Assembly (NCBI GenBank): GCA_964405455.1 | Contig: CAYOOA010000008.1 | Span: forward strand, 1 to 64,000 | Direction: 5' to 3' | DNA: 64,000 bases | Source of the DNA: CALESS01 sp964405455 | Lineage (GTDB): Bacteria > Chloroflexota > Anaerolineae > Anaerolineales > Anaerolineaceae | Shown: positions 8,961 through 18,018 of the stretch, piece by piece | How positions within the stretch are numbered: position 1 is the first letter of the stretch | Layout of the letters: the number at the start of each line of letters is the position of its first letter | Position numbers and translations under genes: made by a program | The notes under the pieces: generated by a model | Databases searched by the model: none | Told to the model about the DNA's origin: nothing | What the model saw: the letters and a program-made list of their open reading frames with translations, nothing else

Positions 8961-9998
8961 TCAACAATAAGCACCAGGGGTGGCTTCCCCTTCGCGGTCC
9001 AATCCGAGGCCGATCGTCAAACCAGCCCTGGAATACACCTCATCCAACACCTGGCGGGCAATCGGGCGGGCTCGTTCGGTGCCAGCGCACAGGATTTCCA
9101 GCACGTCCCTTGGCCGGGCAGCCAGATCCTGCCGGCGGGCACGCAGTGGAGCCAGGTAATCATTCAGCACTCTGGCCAGGCGCTGCTTGAGAGCCACATC
9201 CCCCACCCGGCCAGCCCGGTATTCTTCCTTCAATCCGGCTACTTCGACCTGCTGCGGTTCGAATAAATCCAGGTAGGTGAAGACCGGGTTACCCTCCACG
9301 TGCCCGGGATCCGTGGCACGCAAGCGGGTCGGGTCAGTGTACATTTGCATAACCTTGCGGGTGGTCTCTTCGGGTGTATCCTGCAGGTAGATGGCATTGC
9401 CGTAGGAGGTATGCATCACGCGGTTGTCAATACCGGGCAGGCGCGGCATGGCCGAAAGGAAGGGCTGCGGTTCCGGGAAATCTGTTCCGTATTGCTGGTT
9501 GACCCGGCGGGCCAGCTCGCGGGCTAATTCCAGGTGCGGTAATTGATCCTCACCCACTGGTACCGTATCTGCCCGGTAGAGTAGAATATCCGCCGCCTGC
9601 AGCACCGGGTAAGTCAACAAGCCCAAGGACGGCTGCAAACCCAATTGCTGGCTTTGTTCTTTATAGGTTGGGACCCGTTCCAGGCGCGATACAGTCACCA
9701 GCATGCTCAAGATCAGGCTCAACTGGGCGTGTTCCGGCAGGGCGGATTGCAGCACCAGGGTGGATTTTGCCGGATCGATCCCGGCAGCCAGCCAATCCAG
9801 CGCCACTTGCAGGGTATTCTCCCGCACCCGCTCCGGGTGGGCAAAATCCGTTGTCAACACATGCAAGTCCGCAACCAGGAAAAAGCAATCATAGTCTTCC
9901 TGCAGCCTGACCCAGGTTTCCAAAGTTCCCACCAGGTGTCCGATATGTCGCGGTCCAGTGGGGCGATGCCCGGTAAGTACACGTCCCTTTTTCTCCAC
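8961..9998 (-). CDS. trpS: Tryptophanyl-tRNA synthetase with altered KMSKS loop
   Basis: This 345-residue class I synthetase should charge tRNA-Trp. The HIGH motif is intact (PRHIGHLVG), and the fold-specific segments GLLTYPVLQAADILLY and VGEDQLPHLELAREL are typical of bacterial TrpRS. At residues 194-198, the place of the KMSKS loop, the sequence is VMHTS followed by the normal YGNAI, so both catalytic-loop lysines are missing; the reading frame around it is clean. The GTG at 9998 is chosen because AAGGAGG lies five bases upstream and an upstream in-frame ATG at 10031 falls inside the T-box terminator. It may be a divergent but active enzyme or a paralogue with another role. Confidence 0.9.
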   Translation of the reverse strand: MEKKGRVLTGHRPTGPRHIGHLVGTLETWVRLQEDYDCFFLVADLHVLTTDFAHPERVRENTLQVALDWLAAGIDPAKSTLVLQSALPEHAQLSLILSMLVTVSRLERVPTYKEQSQQLGLQPSLGLLTYPVLQAADILLYRADTVPVGEDQLPHLELARELARRVNQQYGTDFPEPQPFLSAMPRLPGIDNRVMHTSYGNAIYLQDTPEETTRKVMQMYTDPTRLRATDPGHVEGNPVFTYLDLFEPQQVEVAGLKEEYRAGRVGDVALKQRLARVLNDYLAPLRARRQDLAARPRDVLEILCAGTERARPIARQVLDEVYSRAGLTIGLGLDREGEATPGAYC

Positions 9999-10011
9999 TT
10001 CAACCTCCTTA

Positions 10012-10343
10012 ACAAAAAACATCCATCCCAACTGGGACGGATGTCAGTAAATCCGTGGTGCCACCCAACTTAGGCGCCTGTTTTAACAAAACGCCCCGTG
10101 GTGAAGCACCACGGGAACTCAACAAGCCAGCCTCACTCTTTCGGGTACGGCGGAGGATTCCGCGATACCCTTTGCCTTGATAACGGTGGCAGCTCCGGCC
10201 CGGGCTACTGGTGTTTTCGTTCGCCCTACAACTCTGAGGTCCATTCCACAAAACTGTTCGGGCAGCTTCTCACCGGCTGCTGCTCTCTGTACCGTCCGGG
10301 TTTCGTGTACTCGTCCTCTTCGACGTCTTTGATTATCGAATTG
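10012..10343 (-). promoter_or_regulatory. Tryptophan T-box leader upstream of trpS-trpB
   Basis: The minus-strand leader has every part of a T-box riboswitch. Stem I carries the AGTA of the specifier loop (10311-10308) and a TGG tryptophan specifier codon (10243-10241) followed by ACC. The antiterminator is GGG, then the seven-base bulge TGGCACC, then ACGGAT, pairing with ATCCGT and CCC downstream. The bulge reads UGGC, which matches a tRNA ending GCCA, as expected for tRNA-Trp with a G discriminator base. The competing terminator is a 12-bp stem (10044-10019) followed by six U. Uncharged tRNA-Trp would stabilise the antiterminator and turn on trpS and trpB. Confidence 0.95.
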
Positions 10344-10349
10344 CCTGTG

Positions 10350-10377
10350 ATTATATGTCGGATGGCCGATTTGTCAA
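10350..10377 (-). promoter_or_regulatory. Consensus sigma70-type promoter for the T-box/trpS transcript
   Basis: A perfect TTGACA (10377-10372) and a perfect TATAAT (10355-10350) are spaced by 16 bp on the minus strand. The start site should fall near 10343, giving a leader of about 345 nt before the GTG of trpS. Confidence 0.9.
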
Positions 10378-10384
10378 GAGGAAA

Positions 10385-10419
10385 AAACAACGGCGGAGGG
10401 TTTTCCTCCGCCGTTGTTT
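10385..10419. terminator. Terminator downstream of the EF-G-like gene
   Basis: A perfect 15-bp stem (10385-10399 with 10405-10419) with a 5-base loop. On the minus strand it is followed by a run of U. It separates the EF-G-like gene from the trpS promoter directly downstream. Confidence 0.92.
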
Positions 10420-10436
10420 GATGCTTCAGTTGGGGA

Positions 10437-12506
10437 TTACTCTTTCTTCTCAGCCTGTTCTTTTTGGCGAGCCGCCACAATTTCGGCAGTGATGTGCGCC
10501 GGAACCGTTTCGTAATGGTCGTGTTCCATGGTGAACACACCCCGGCCGCCCGTGAAGGAGCGCAGTTGGGTGGTGTAGCGCAGCATTTCCGCCAGTGGGA
10601 CAGTAGCCGTAACAATGGAGTGGCCTTTTTCCGTCTCCATGCCCATGACGCGCGCCCGGCGGGTGTTTAAATCACCCAGCACGTCGCCCATGTTGGCTTC
10701 CGGGACAACAATCTTGACCATCATGATCGGTTCCAAAAGGACCGGGGTGGCGTCCATAAATGCCAACTTGAAGGCTTCGCGGCCGGCAATTTCAAACGCC
10801 ACAGGTTTCGAGTCAACCGGGTGCTCTTTCCCGTCAAAAATGGAAACATGCACATTGGAGATTGTGTATCCGGCCAGGATACCTTCTTTCATCACGGCCA
10901 GGATACCCTTCTGGATGGAAGACAGGTAGCTCTGGGAAATGGCGCCGCCAAAGACATCCCAAGTCAAATCGAAGTCCTTGTCAGGCAATGGTTCCACGCG
11001 CAGGTGAACCTCACCAAATTGACCGGAACCGCCAGTCTGTTTCTTGTGCCGGTACATGGCCGAACCCTTCTTCGTGATGGTTTCCTGGTAGGGAACCTTG
11101 GGTTCAAACACATGCAGGTTAACCTGGAACTTGGTTTCAGCCCGGCGAATGGCAACGTCTATGTGCTGATCGCCCATGCCTTGCAGGATCGTCTGGTTGG
11201 TGGCTGCTTCCTGGTGCCAGGAGAGGGTCATATCTTCTTCGCACAACCGGGTCAAAGTCGGGCTGATCTTGGTCGAGTCCGCCTGGGTCTTGGGCATAAC
11301 GGCCACCCGGTAAAGCGCATTGGGATACTGCGGAATAGGCAGGGTCAGCGGGTGCGTCTTGTCGCACAGGGTATTGCCGGTGGAGGTTTCGGCCAGCTTG
11401 GAGACTGCGCCAATATCACCCACGTGGAAAACCTTGGCTGGCATGGTTTCCTTGCCGCGGGGCTGCTGCAGGGTACCCAGGCGTTCTTCAACGCTCTTGG
11501 TTTGGTTCCACACACGCCCATCAGAGGCCATCACACCGGAATAAACCCGGAAGAAGGTCAACCGACCGACAAAGGGATCCGCCGTGGTTTTCCAGACATA
11601 GGCCGCCAGTGGACCGCTATCCGAGGGCTGGAGAGTCTCCGGCCCATCCTTGCCTTCAGCAACCGCCGGGGCAACCTCTGCGGGGGAGGGCACCAGGTGA
11701 ATAATGGCATCCAGCAGCGGGCCAATGCCGATTTCCTGGGTGCCGGAAGAAACCAACACCGGGGCGTACTGGCAGTTGCGCACAACCAGGCTCAGGCCGC
11801 GCATGATTTCTTCAGCAGTCAATTCGCCTGATTCCAGATATTTCTCCAGGAGGACATCGTCGCCTTCGGCAGCGGCTTCCACCAGGGCCATATGGGCTTC
11901 TTCAGCCTGACTCTTGAATTCAGCCGGAATTTCAACGGCCGTGCGGCCATCAGCCTTGTAAGCCTTCATGGTCAGCAGATCAATCACGCCCTTGAACTCA
12001 GACTTTTCACCCCAGGGCAACTGGATGGGGATCAGGCGAATATCAACGAATTCCTGGACAGAAGCCAATGCTTTCTGGAAGTTCGCGTTTTCGCGTTCCA
12101 TTTTATTGATCAGAATGAAACGGGGAAGTTTAAAGGTGCTGCAATGTTTCCAGGCAATCTCAGTGCCAACTTCCATACCGTTCACAGAATCAACCAGGAG
12201 AACGGCTGCATCGCTGACCCGCAGGCCCGAAATGACTTCACCCACGAAATCAGCATACCCGGGCGTATCCAGGACGTTAATCTTAACATCCTTATATTCC
12301 AGTGGAATGACGGTGGTGTACAGAGAAATGCCACGGCGATGCTCTTCATCATCAAAATCCGAGACAGTGGTGCCGTCTTCAATGCGACCCAGGCGGGTGG
12401 TAGCTCCCGTGAAGTGAAGGAAGGCTTCAGCCAGCATGGTTTTGCCCGCGCTGAGGTGACCCGCCAGCGCGATATTGCGAATCATATTTGTTGTATACTC
12501 TTTCAT
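10437..12506 (-). CDS. EF-G2-type translational GTPase
   Basis: The 689-residue product has the five-domain layout of elongation factor G. The P-loop reads GHLSAGKT rather than the AHIDAGKT of housekeeping EF-G, switch II is DTPGYADF, and the G4 motif is NKMERENANF, a form typical of the EF-G2/FusA2 paralogue group. Canonical EF-G translocates the ribosome; EF-G2 proteins are GTPases whose role is less clear. It stands alone, outside a str operon (no rpsL, rpsG or tuf), which also points to the paralogue. It has its own promoter and terminator. Confidence 0.85.
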   Translation of the reverse strand: MKEYTTNMIRNIALAGHLSAGKTMLAEAFLHFTGATTRLGRIEDGTTVSDFDDEEHRRGISLYTTVIPLEYKDVKINVLDTPGYADFVGEVISGLRVSDAAVLLVDSVNGMEVGTEIAWKHCSTFKLPRFILINKMERENANFQKALASVQEFVDIRLIPIQLPWGEKSEFKGVIDLLTMKAYKADGRTAVEIPAEFKSQAEEAHMALVEAAAEGDDVLLEKYLESGELTAEEIMRGLSLVVRNCQYAPVLVSSGTQEIGIGPLLDAIIHLVPSPAEVAPAVAEGKDGPETLQPSDSGPLAAYVWKTTADPFVGRLTFFRVYSGVMASDGRVWNQTKSVEERLGTLQQPRGKETMPAKVFHVGDIGAVSKLAETSTGNTLCDKTHPLTLPIPQYPNALYRVAVMPKTQADSTKISPTLTRLCEEDMTLSWHQEAATNQTILQGMGDQHIDVAIRRAETKFQVNLHVFEPKVPYQETITKKGSAMYRHKKQTGGSGQFGEVHLRVEPLPDKDFDLTWDVFGGAISQSYLSSIQKGILAVMKEGILAGYTISNVHVSIFDGKEHPVDSKPVAFEIAGREAFKLAFMDATPVLLEPIMMVKIVVPEANMGDVLGDLNTRRARVMGMETEKGHSIVTATVPLAEMLRYTTQLRSFTGGRGVFTMEHDHYETVPAHITAEIVAARQKEQAEKKE

Positions 12507-12549
12507 TGAAAAGACCCTTTTCTCCAGCCTGCATTAATTCTGAAACTAT

Positions 12550-12578
12550 ATTCTAAAGGATGACTGGGTTCTTGTCAA
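12550..12578 (-). promoter_or_regulatory. Promoter of the EF-G2-like gene
   Basis: On the minus strand TTGACA (12578-12573) and TAGAAT (12555-12550) are separated by 17 bp, about 44 bp upstream of the ATG at 12506. Confidence 0.8.
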
Positions 12579-12631
12579 AGGACAAACCGCGTACGAACTT
12601 GAAACAAAAATAACATTAGAGGAGCAGCGCA

Positions 12632-13498
12632 TTGAAAAAATGGTTTTCTCTTCCCTTTGTAATGAGTCTCTGCCTCAGCTTGTTGGCTGCCTGCGCTCCC
12701 ACCCCGCTCACCGCAGCGGATATTCCCGGCTCAATCGGCCCGACTGGCAGTCTGGCCGTACAAACACAAAGGGTCACCTGGCTGCCTGACGGCTCTTCCA
12801 TCTTGGCCGGACAAGGCTCCCTTCTGCTTTGGGTAGATCCTGCCTCCATGCAAAAGCAAAAGTCTTTGGAATTGAATCAACCCATCGAAGGCTTGATGGT
12901 GAACCCAGCCAGTAACCAGGTTCTTGTCCTAATCGACCCAGCCCAGGCTATCCGGGTGGATCTGGCCACCGGGCAGCCTCGCGGTCCTGCCGAAGCCTGG
13001 CGGGAAATTCAGGACTTTTGCCCACCCGGGCAAAGTCTGGATGTATTAAATTTTCAAAATGCCTATTGCGGAGATCCCGATCTTCAGCTGGCTGTCAAAG
13101 CCGCCGATAAAAAGTGGCAGAGCGCCATCCGTAGTGGCGGCACCATGCAAAAACTCTCCCCGGATGGAAAAACCTGGGCGTTGGGTTTAGGCGGAGTCAG
13201 TGAAGCTACCACCTGGTTGATCGATGTGAATTCCCGGGAGTTATTGCATAAGCTGGTTCTCCAGGGAGGTGACCTTGTCTCAGTCAATGGGGCGCTCGCC
13301 GTCGATTTTTCTCCCGATTCCAACCGATTGGCGATGGCTGACCTGGCAGGCTTGATTACCATCTGGGATGTCAAAACTGGCGAACAGTTGTCTACCCTGG
13401 CTGCCGGAGAATTGGCCACAGATATTGCCTTCTCGCCGGATGGGAAGCAGATCGCCATGTGCGGCGAAAAGCACCTGCTGCTTTTCGATGTAAAATGA
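12632..13498 (+). CDS. WD40-like beta-propeller lipoprotein
   Basis: The 288-residue product begins with a lipoprotein signal peptide ending in the lipobox LLAAC, so it should be anchored on the outer face of the membrane. The body contains repeated beta-propeller blades with patterns such as FSPDSNRLAMADLAGLITIWD and FSPDGKQIAMCG, as in WD40/PD40 proteins. The start is a TTG, supported by GAGGAGC seven bases upstream and by the immediate MKKW signal sequence. The partner is unknown. It is followed on the same strand by a methyltransferase gene 120 bp away. Confidence 0.8.
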   Translation: MKKWFSLPFVMSLCLSLLAACAPTPLTAADIPGSIGPTGSLAVQTQRVTWLPDGSSILAGQGSLLLWVDPASMQKQKSLELNQPIEGLMVNPASNQVLVLIDPAQAIRVDLATGQPRGPAEAWREIQDFCPPGQSLDVLNFQNAYCGDPDLQLAVKAADKKWQSAIRSGGTMQKLSPDGKTWALGLGGVSEATTWLIDVNSRELLHKLVLQGGDLVSVNGALAVDFSPDSNRLAMADLAGLITIWDVKTGEQLSTLAAGELATDIAFSPDGKQIAMCGEKHLLLFDVK

Positions 13499-13619
13499 TT
13501 TTTCACAAATTTGCCTGTGTGACCTCAGCCATCTTTAAAGAAGTAGGAGAATTTTTGCGTTTATCTGTAGATTAATCTGCGAAACGTAAATAACAAACAA
13601 AATGGATTAAAATAGATTC

Positions 13620-14201
13620 ATGCCCAATCCATTGCGTTGGTTGTATTTTAACCTGGCCTACCTGGGCCGCCCCCGCTGGGATACCCATCAATCGCCGCCC
13701 GAGCTGATGGAATTCATCCAATCCCATCCGGCCGGCAGAGCCCTGGACCTCGGATGCGGTACCGGTACCAACCTGCTCACCCTGGCCGAAAATGGCTGGC
13801 AAGTTTCCGGCTTTGACTACTCGCCCCTCGCAGTCAGCATTGCCAACCGGCGGCTGCACTTGGCGCATTTACCGGGCATTGTCCGCGTGGCGGATGTAAG
13901 CAATCTACCCGCCAATCAGGGCACGTTTGACTTGATCCTGGATATTGGCTGTTTTCACAACCTGAGTGTGACCGGCAAGATCGCCTATATTCACCAGGCG
14001 GAGAGACTTCTCAAGAATGATGGAACCTGGCTTCTCTATGCCCATCTGCAATCAGCCGACCGCAAAGGACCCGGGCTGACCGATGCCGATCTATCCACCC
14101 TTGCAGAACGGTTTGAAATTGAACATCGCGCAGATGGACAGGATGGAAACCGCTCCTCCACCTGGTTAAGCATTCACCTGCAAACGGTAGAGGAACCGTG
14201 A
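13620..14201 (+). CDS. Class I SAM-dependent methyltransferase
   Basis: The 193-residue protein has the Rossmann methyltransferase motifs: ALDLGCGTGTNLL (motif I, SAM binding), the acidic end of strand 2 in VSGFDYSPLAV, and ILDIGCFHNL in the motif IV position. The substrate cannot be predicted. It overlaps the following lipoprotein gene by four bases (ATGA-type coupling is replaced here by a GTGA overlap), so the two are translationally coupled. Confidence 0.85.
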   Translation: MPNPLRWLYFNLAYLGRPRWDTHQSPPELMEFIQSHPAGRALDLGCGTGTNLLTLAENGWQVSGFDYSPLAVSIANRRLHLAHLPGIVRVADVSNLPANQGTFDLILDIGCFHNLSVTGKIAYIHQAERLLKNDGTWLLYAHLQSADRKGPGLTDADLSTLAERFEIEHRADGQDGNRSSTWLSIHLQTVEEP

Positions 14202-14767
14202 AACGATCTCTCCTTGCGCTGATAATGCTCCTGCTTCTCTCAGGATGTAAATCCTGGGTCACTCTGTGGGTTGCCACGCCAACCACCTTCCCAACCCCGC
14301 TGATTGAGCAGACACCTACCCTTGAACCTACCCCAACCTTTGATCTACAGCGCTGTATCTTCGTGGAAAATTTTCGCCCCCTGCAGGAAGTGACGGATGA
14401 TCTGATCAACCGCTTCACTGACGCCGGTTTCTCCAGTGCAGAAATCCAGGCGGAAGCCTACGGCCAGATCTGTTTGGACGAAAATAAGGAAGCCCGCCAG
14501 TTCCTGCCACGCCAGACCAACATCCGCCTCGCCTTGCCAGTGGACTCCCTGGAAGACCTGGACCTGCTTGGCAATACCCTGCGTGATCTACTGGCCGTAT
14601 TGGATGCGATTCCGCAGGAGAACCTGCCCGGCCCGGATATTGGCACCTTCTCTGTGACTTTTCAGGCTGGAGGTGGTGATTATCAACTCACTTTCCCCAT
14701 TGACCTGGGGCGGCGTGCCTATCAACGCGGCTTGACCGGCGAGGATTTAATTAATGTCCTTCGCTAG
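14198..14767 (+). CDS. Hypothetical lipoprotein with Thr/Pro-rich linker
   Basis: A GTG start four bases inside the preceding gene gives 189 residues with a signal peptide and lipobox LLSGC, then a short TPTxEPTPT linker, then a folded domain of about 140 residues that I do not recognise. The linker style recurs in other lipoproteins of this window. It converges with and overlaps the end of the GNAT gene on the other strand by four bases. Confidence 0.7.
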   Translation: MKRSLLALIMLLLLSGCKSWVTLWVATPTTFPTPLIEQTPTLEPTPTFDLQRCIFVENFRPLQEVTDDLINRFTDAGFSSAEIQAEAYGQICLDENKEARQFLPRQTNIRLALPVDSLEDLDLLGNTLRDLLAVLDAIPQENLPGPDIGTFSVTFQAGGGDYQLTFPIDLGRRAYQRGLTGEDLINVLR

Positions 14768-15309
14768 TTTGTGCGGAGCTGCTTTTGCATTCGCCAGGCC
14801 GGTTCCTCCACTTTCTGCAAATCCCCCTCATCATCATAAAAATACCAAATACCCGGGTCAGCCTCGATGATTTCGTAGCCATGGCGCAGGTAAAATTCCT
14901 GGGCACGCAGGTTGTCGCGGGCAACATTCAGACATAAAAATGGGATACCGCGCAGCCAGGTTTCCTGTTCCACAGTCTGGAGAAGTCGTCCGCCCACCCC
15001 GACCGAGCGGAACTGCGGCCGCACGCGGAAGGAGTAAAAATAAGCCCGGTTTTGGCCGTCCGCCAGGTCTTGACGATCACTCGTAAATTGGAGAAAAATC
15101 TGCCCAATGATTCCAAAGGAGGGCATATCCGCCACCCACAGGCTGGAGATTCCGCGCTTCATGCGCTGATAGGCCTCAGCGTAATTGCGCCGAAAACGGC
15201 GGTATTCACCTTCCCATTCCAGGGCGGGCAAGTCTTCGTGGTGTAACCTGCGGATTACCACCTGTTCCAACCAACCCGGTGAAACAGGCGCAACAAGATT
15301 GTCGGTCAT
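14764..15309 (-). CDS. GNAT family N-acetyltransferase
   Basis: The 181-residue protein has the acetyl-CoA-binding GNAT core: FRVRPQFRSVGVGGRLLQTVE matches motif A (Q/RxxGxG/A), and the later LNVARDNLRAQEFYLRHGYE matches motif B with the FYxxxGF-type ending. It should acetylate an amine; the substrate is unknown. It overlaps the end of the upstream tRNA nucleotidyltransferase gene by four bases, so the two are probably co-translated. Confidence 0.85.
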   Translation of the reverse strand: MTDNLVAPVSPGWLEQVVIRRLHHEDLPALEWEGEYRRFRRNYAEAYQRMKRGISSLWVADMPSFGIIGQIFLQFTSDRQDLADGQNRAYFYSFRVRPQFRSVGVGGRLLQTVEQETWLRGIPFLCLNVARDNLRAQEFYLRHGYEIIEADPGIWYFYDDEGDLQKVEEPAWRMQKQLRTN

Positions 15310-17963
15310 AATTGGTCAGTCAGGATCTCCTGAAGCAATTCTTCCTCTTCTTGCATGGTGGATATTTCACCGTCCAGCCAGGCAGCCCTCAATCGTCCCA
15401 GAGCCTGGCGGAAAAGCGGGCCGGGTTGCAGGCCGCGCCGACGTAAATCATCCCCGCTGACATGGGGTTGAATTTTCCGCCAGTGCTGGACATAGCCGGC
15501 CAGCATGAAACGGATATCTTCATCCCGGGTGGTCAGGTAAAGGGCGTATAACAACGGGATCGGTTCACCCTCCAGGGCAGTGACCACCTGGCTGGGAGGT
15601 GCCTTTCGCAGGCTTTTCAATCCCTGGCGCAGCGGCTCAGCGGAGGAGAGCGCAGAGAGGGCGGTTTTACTCAAGCGCAAGCGGTTGGCAATCGAGGTGA
15701 CCGCCCCGTTGGTCAGGGGACACAGCCAGACCAGGTAAGCCAGCGCCCGGCGGATATCCAGGCTGCCCATTTTTTCGGGTAGATCCCAACCCGCGTCCAG
15801 GCTGCCATGCAAAACTTGTTCCATACTTTGCGCAACATCATCATCCCAGTTCAGCTCCGGATGAATGGCAGTAAGCAGATCCAGTTCGTGCAGACGTGAC
15901 AGCATCTGGACGGCCCGTTCTTCTGCCAGGATCAGGTTCAATTCATGCCTCAAACGGTCCCCGGAAACTTGCTTGATCAGTGGTCGGGCTTCATCCATCA
16001 ACTGCAAAGTTCGTTGATCGATGGTGAAACCAAAGCGCTGTTCAAACCGCACGGCACGCATCATCCGTGTCGGATCATCCACAAAAGAAAGTGAGTGGAG
16101 CACTCGTACCACGCCGTGCTGCAAGTCGCCCAGGCCGCCCCAGTAATCATAGAGATCACCGTAATGGCGTCCGTCAAGCCGCAGTGCCAGCGTATTGATT
16201 GTAAAATCGCGCCGGTGTAAGTCCAGCTTGATGCTGCTGCGTTCCACGGTGGGCAGTGCAGTTGGATAATCGTAGAACTCTGTCCGGGCGCTGATCAAAT
16301 CCATGAATTCCGGCAGTTCGTCCGCATCCAGCGCCTGGTTTGGATCAATCACCTGGCACAATGTCTGCCCGATGCTGCGGATCTCCCACTTGGCCGTGCC
16401 AAACTGGCTGTGAATGACCAATCTGCCACCGAGCTCCGCTTCCAACTGGCGCGCCAGGGCTACCGCATCCCCTTCAACCACAATGTCAAAATCCAATCCC
16501 GGTCGATCCAGGATCAGGTCACGCACAAAACCACCTACAATATAGGCGGCCATGTGCCGTTCCAGTGCCCGGGCCGCAATGAAGCGCAGCAATGCCAATC
16601 GTGCTGACGGCAAGGCAGCCTCCAACTTTTGGGCCAGGTTTAAGCGCCCCGGCAGGGCTGCCGGTGGAGCACCTTCCAACGCTTTGAGCAAGTCTGTCCG
16701 CGTCACAATCCCGATCACTGCCCCCACGGCATCCGTTACCGGCACCTGTCCCCACCCGCTGACTGCCATTAATTGCTGCAATTCCTCCAGCGTGGCGTTC
16801 GGTTGGATGGAAATCGTACCGGCTTCCATCAGGCTGGCGGCGGGCAGGTTCAATTTGTGACTCTGGGCGCGGTCAACTGAACGGCGGGTCAGCAGGCCGA
16901 TCACTTTGCCATCCTGCACCACCGGGTAACCTTCATAACCGTAACGCTGCATCAATTGTCCGGCTTCCTGCGCGGTGGTACCGGGTGAGAGGACCAACGG
17001 CCTGCGCGACATGATCTGGCCGACCGTTACAGCCGGTTGGATGATGCGCGGCAGGTAGGTCAGCAATTCCGCTTTCTTTTGATCCAGCAGCGCTTGCAGG
17101 TCCAGCCCGGTTTCCAGTTCAACCTGGATTAAAGCTGCCGCCGCCCGTTCATGACCGCCCCCGCCAAAATGGGCTGCCACGCGGGCAACATTCACCCGGT
17201 CGGTGGTGGAGCGCGCCACCAGGCGAACGCCTTCATCCGTCTTGACCAGCAAAAACAGGGCATCTGGATCCAGCAGGTCGCGCAGCTTGTGGGCGATGGC
17301 CGAAATCTCTTCGATCATACCCTCGGCAACTGTTGCCGCCAGGATCACCTGCTGGCCGTGAATCGTGTGGTATTCAGCCCCGGCCAGTAACTGGTCATAT
17401 ACCTTGCGCTGTTCCACAGAAAGGGGCGGATTGAGGTAGGAAGCAGCAATTCGCAGGCTGGCCCCGTTGTCCAACAGGTAGGCTGCCGCGCGCACATCCC
17501 GCGAGGTGGTACTGGCATACGTCAGGGAGCCGGTATCTTCATAGATACCAAGCAGCATCAGGGTGGCATGGATGGGCGCGAGGGATCCATTGTGTTCGCG
17601 TAAATCTTCAACCAGCAGGGTGGTACAGCTTCCGGTTCGGTCGCCGCTGATCTGCCAATTTTCCGGCACATCCGCCCGGCGCTGGTGATGATCAATCACA
17701 TTTACATGTGTGTGGGTATTGATTCCTTTTAGCGTAACCAGGGATTGGGTATCCACCAGGGTCACCCGCTCAATTAAACCGGGCGGCAGGTCGCGCGGAT
17801 CCATGAAAGGCAGATCTGCGCCGTACAGGTTGAGGAAAGCGCGCACGTTGCGGTTCACCCGGCGCGGCAGGACCGGCTGGGCATTCTCATACAGCAGGGC
17901 GCAGGCCAACATCGCGCCGATGGCGTCAAAATCGGCCTGTTCGTGGGTCAGGATGATGTGCAT
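15306..17963 (-). CDS. DHH-CBS-type tRNA nucleotidyltransferase (CCA or A-adding enzyme)
   Basis: This 885-residue protein joins three modules. The N-terminus is a DHH/DHHA1 phosphoesterase (TLVDTQ, the VIDHH motif, and the GGGGHERAAAA motif of DHHA1). The middle has two CBS domains, which usually bind adenine nucleotides. The C-terminus is a poly(A) polymerase/CCA-adding head with GGFVRDLIL and LDFDIVVEGD catalytic aspartates and an RRDFTINTLAL motif. In bacteria with this architecture the enzyme adds A or CCA to tRNA 3' ends. ATG 17963 is chosen over an upstream in-frame start at 18056 because HIILTHEQADFD is the true domain start and the upstream stretch overlaps the previous gene. Confidence 0.9.
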   Translation of the reverse strand: MHIILTHEQADFDAIGAMLACALLYENAQPVLPRRVNRNVRAFLNLYGADLPFMDPRDLPPGLIERVTLVDTQSLVTLKGINTHTHVNVIDHHQRRADVPENWQISGDRTGSCTTLLVEDLREHNGSLAPIHATLMLLGIYEDTGSLTYASTTSRDVRAAAYLLDNGASLRIAASYLNPPLSVEQRKVYDQLLAGAEYHTIHGQQVILAATVAEGMIEEISAIAHKLRDLLDPDALFLLVKTDEGVRLVARSTTDRVNVARVAAHFGGGGHERAAAALIQVELETGLDLQALLDQKKAELLTYLPRIIQPAVTVGQIMSRRPLVLSPGTTAQEAGQLMQRYGYEGYPVVQDGKVIGLLTRRSVDRAQSHKLNLPAASLMEAGTISIQPNATLEELQQLMAVSGWGQVPVTDAVGAVIGIVTRTDLLKALEGAPPAALPGRLNLAQKLEAALPSARLALLRFIAARALERHMAAYIVGGFVRDLILDRPGLDFDIVVEGDAVALARQLEAELGGRLVIHSQFGTAKWEIRSIGQTLCQVIDPNQALDADELPEFMDLISARTEFYDYPTALPTVERSSIKLDLHRRDFTINTLALRLDGRHYGDLYDYWGGLGDLQHGVVRVLHSLSFVDDPTRMMRAVRFEQRFGFTIDQRTLQLMDEARPLIKQVSGDRLRHELNLILAEERAVQMLSRLHELDLLTAIHPELNWDDDVAQSMEQVLHGSLDAGWDLPEKMGSLDIRRALAYLVWLCPLTNGAVTSIANRLRLSKTALSALSSAEPLRQGLKSLRKAPPSQVVTALEGEPIPLLYALYLTTRDEDIRFMLAGYVQHWRKIQPHVSGDDLRRRGLQPGPLFRQALGRLRAAWLDGEISTMQEEEELLQEILTDQL

Positions 17964-18018
17964 CTTAATAATTGTAACCCGAAACAAGCCGGATGGACGT
18001 ACTTTATTGCTTTTTTTG

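Noticed and set aside
10031..10031. The upstream ATG as start of trpS
   Set aside because: It falls within the T-box terminator hairpin; the GTG at 9998 has an ideal ribosome binding site.
10821..11831. A 336-codon open frame opposite the EF-G2-like gene
   Set aside because: It lies fully within a clearly conserved GTPase gene and has no family features.
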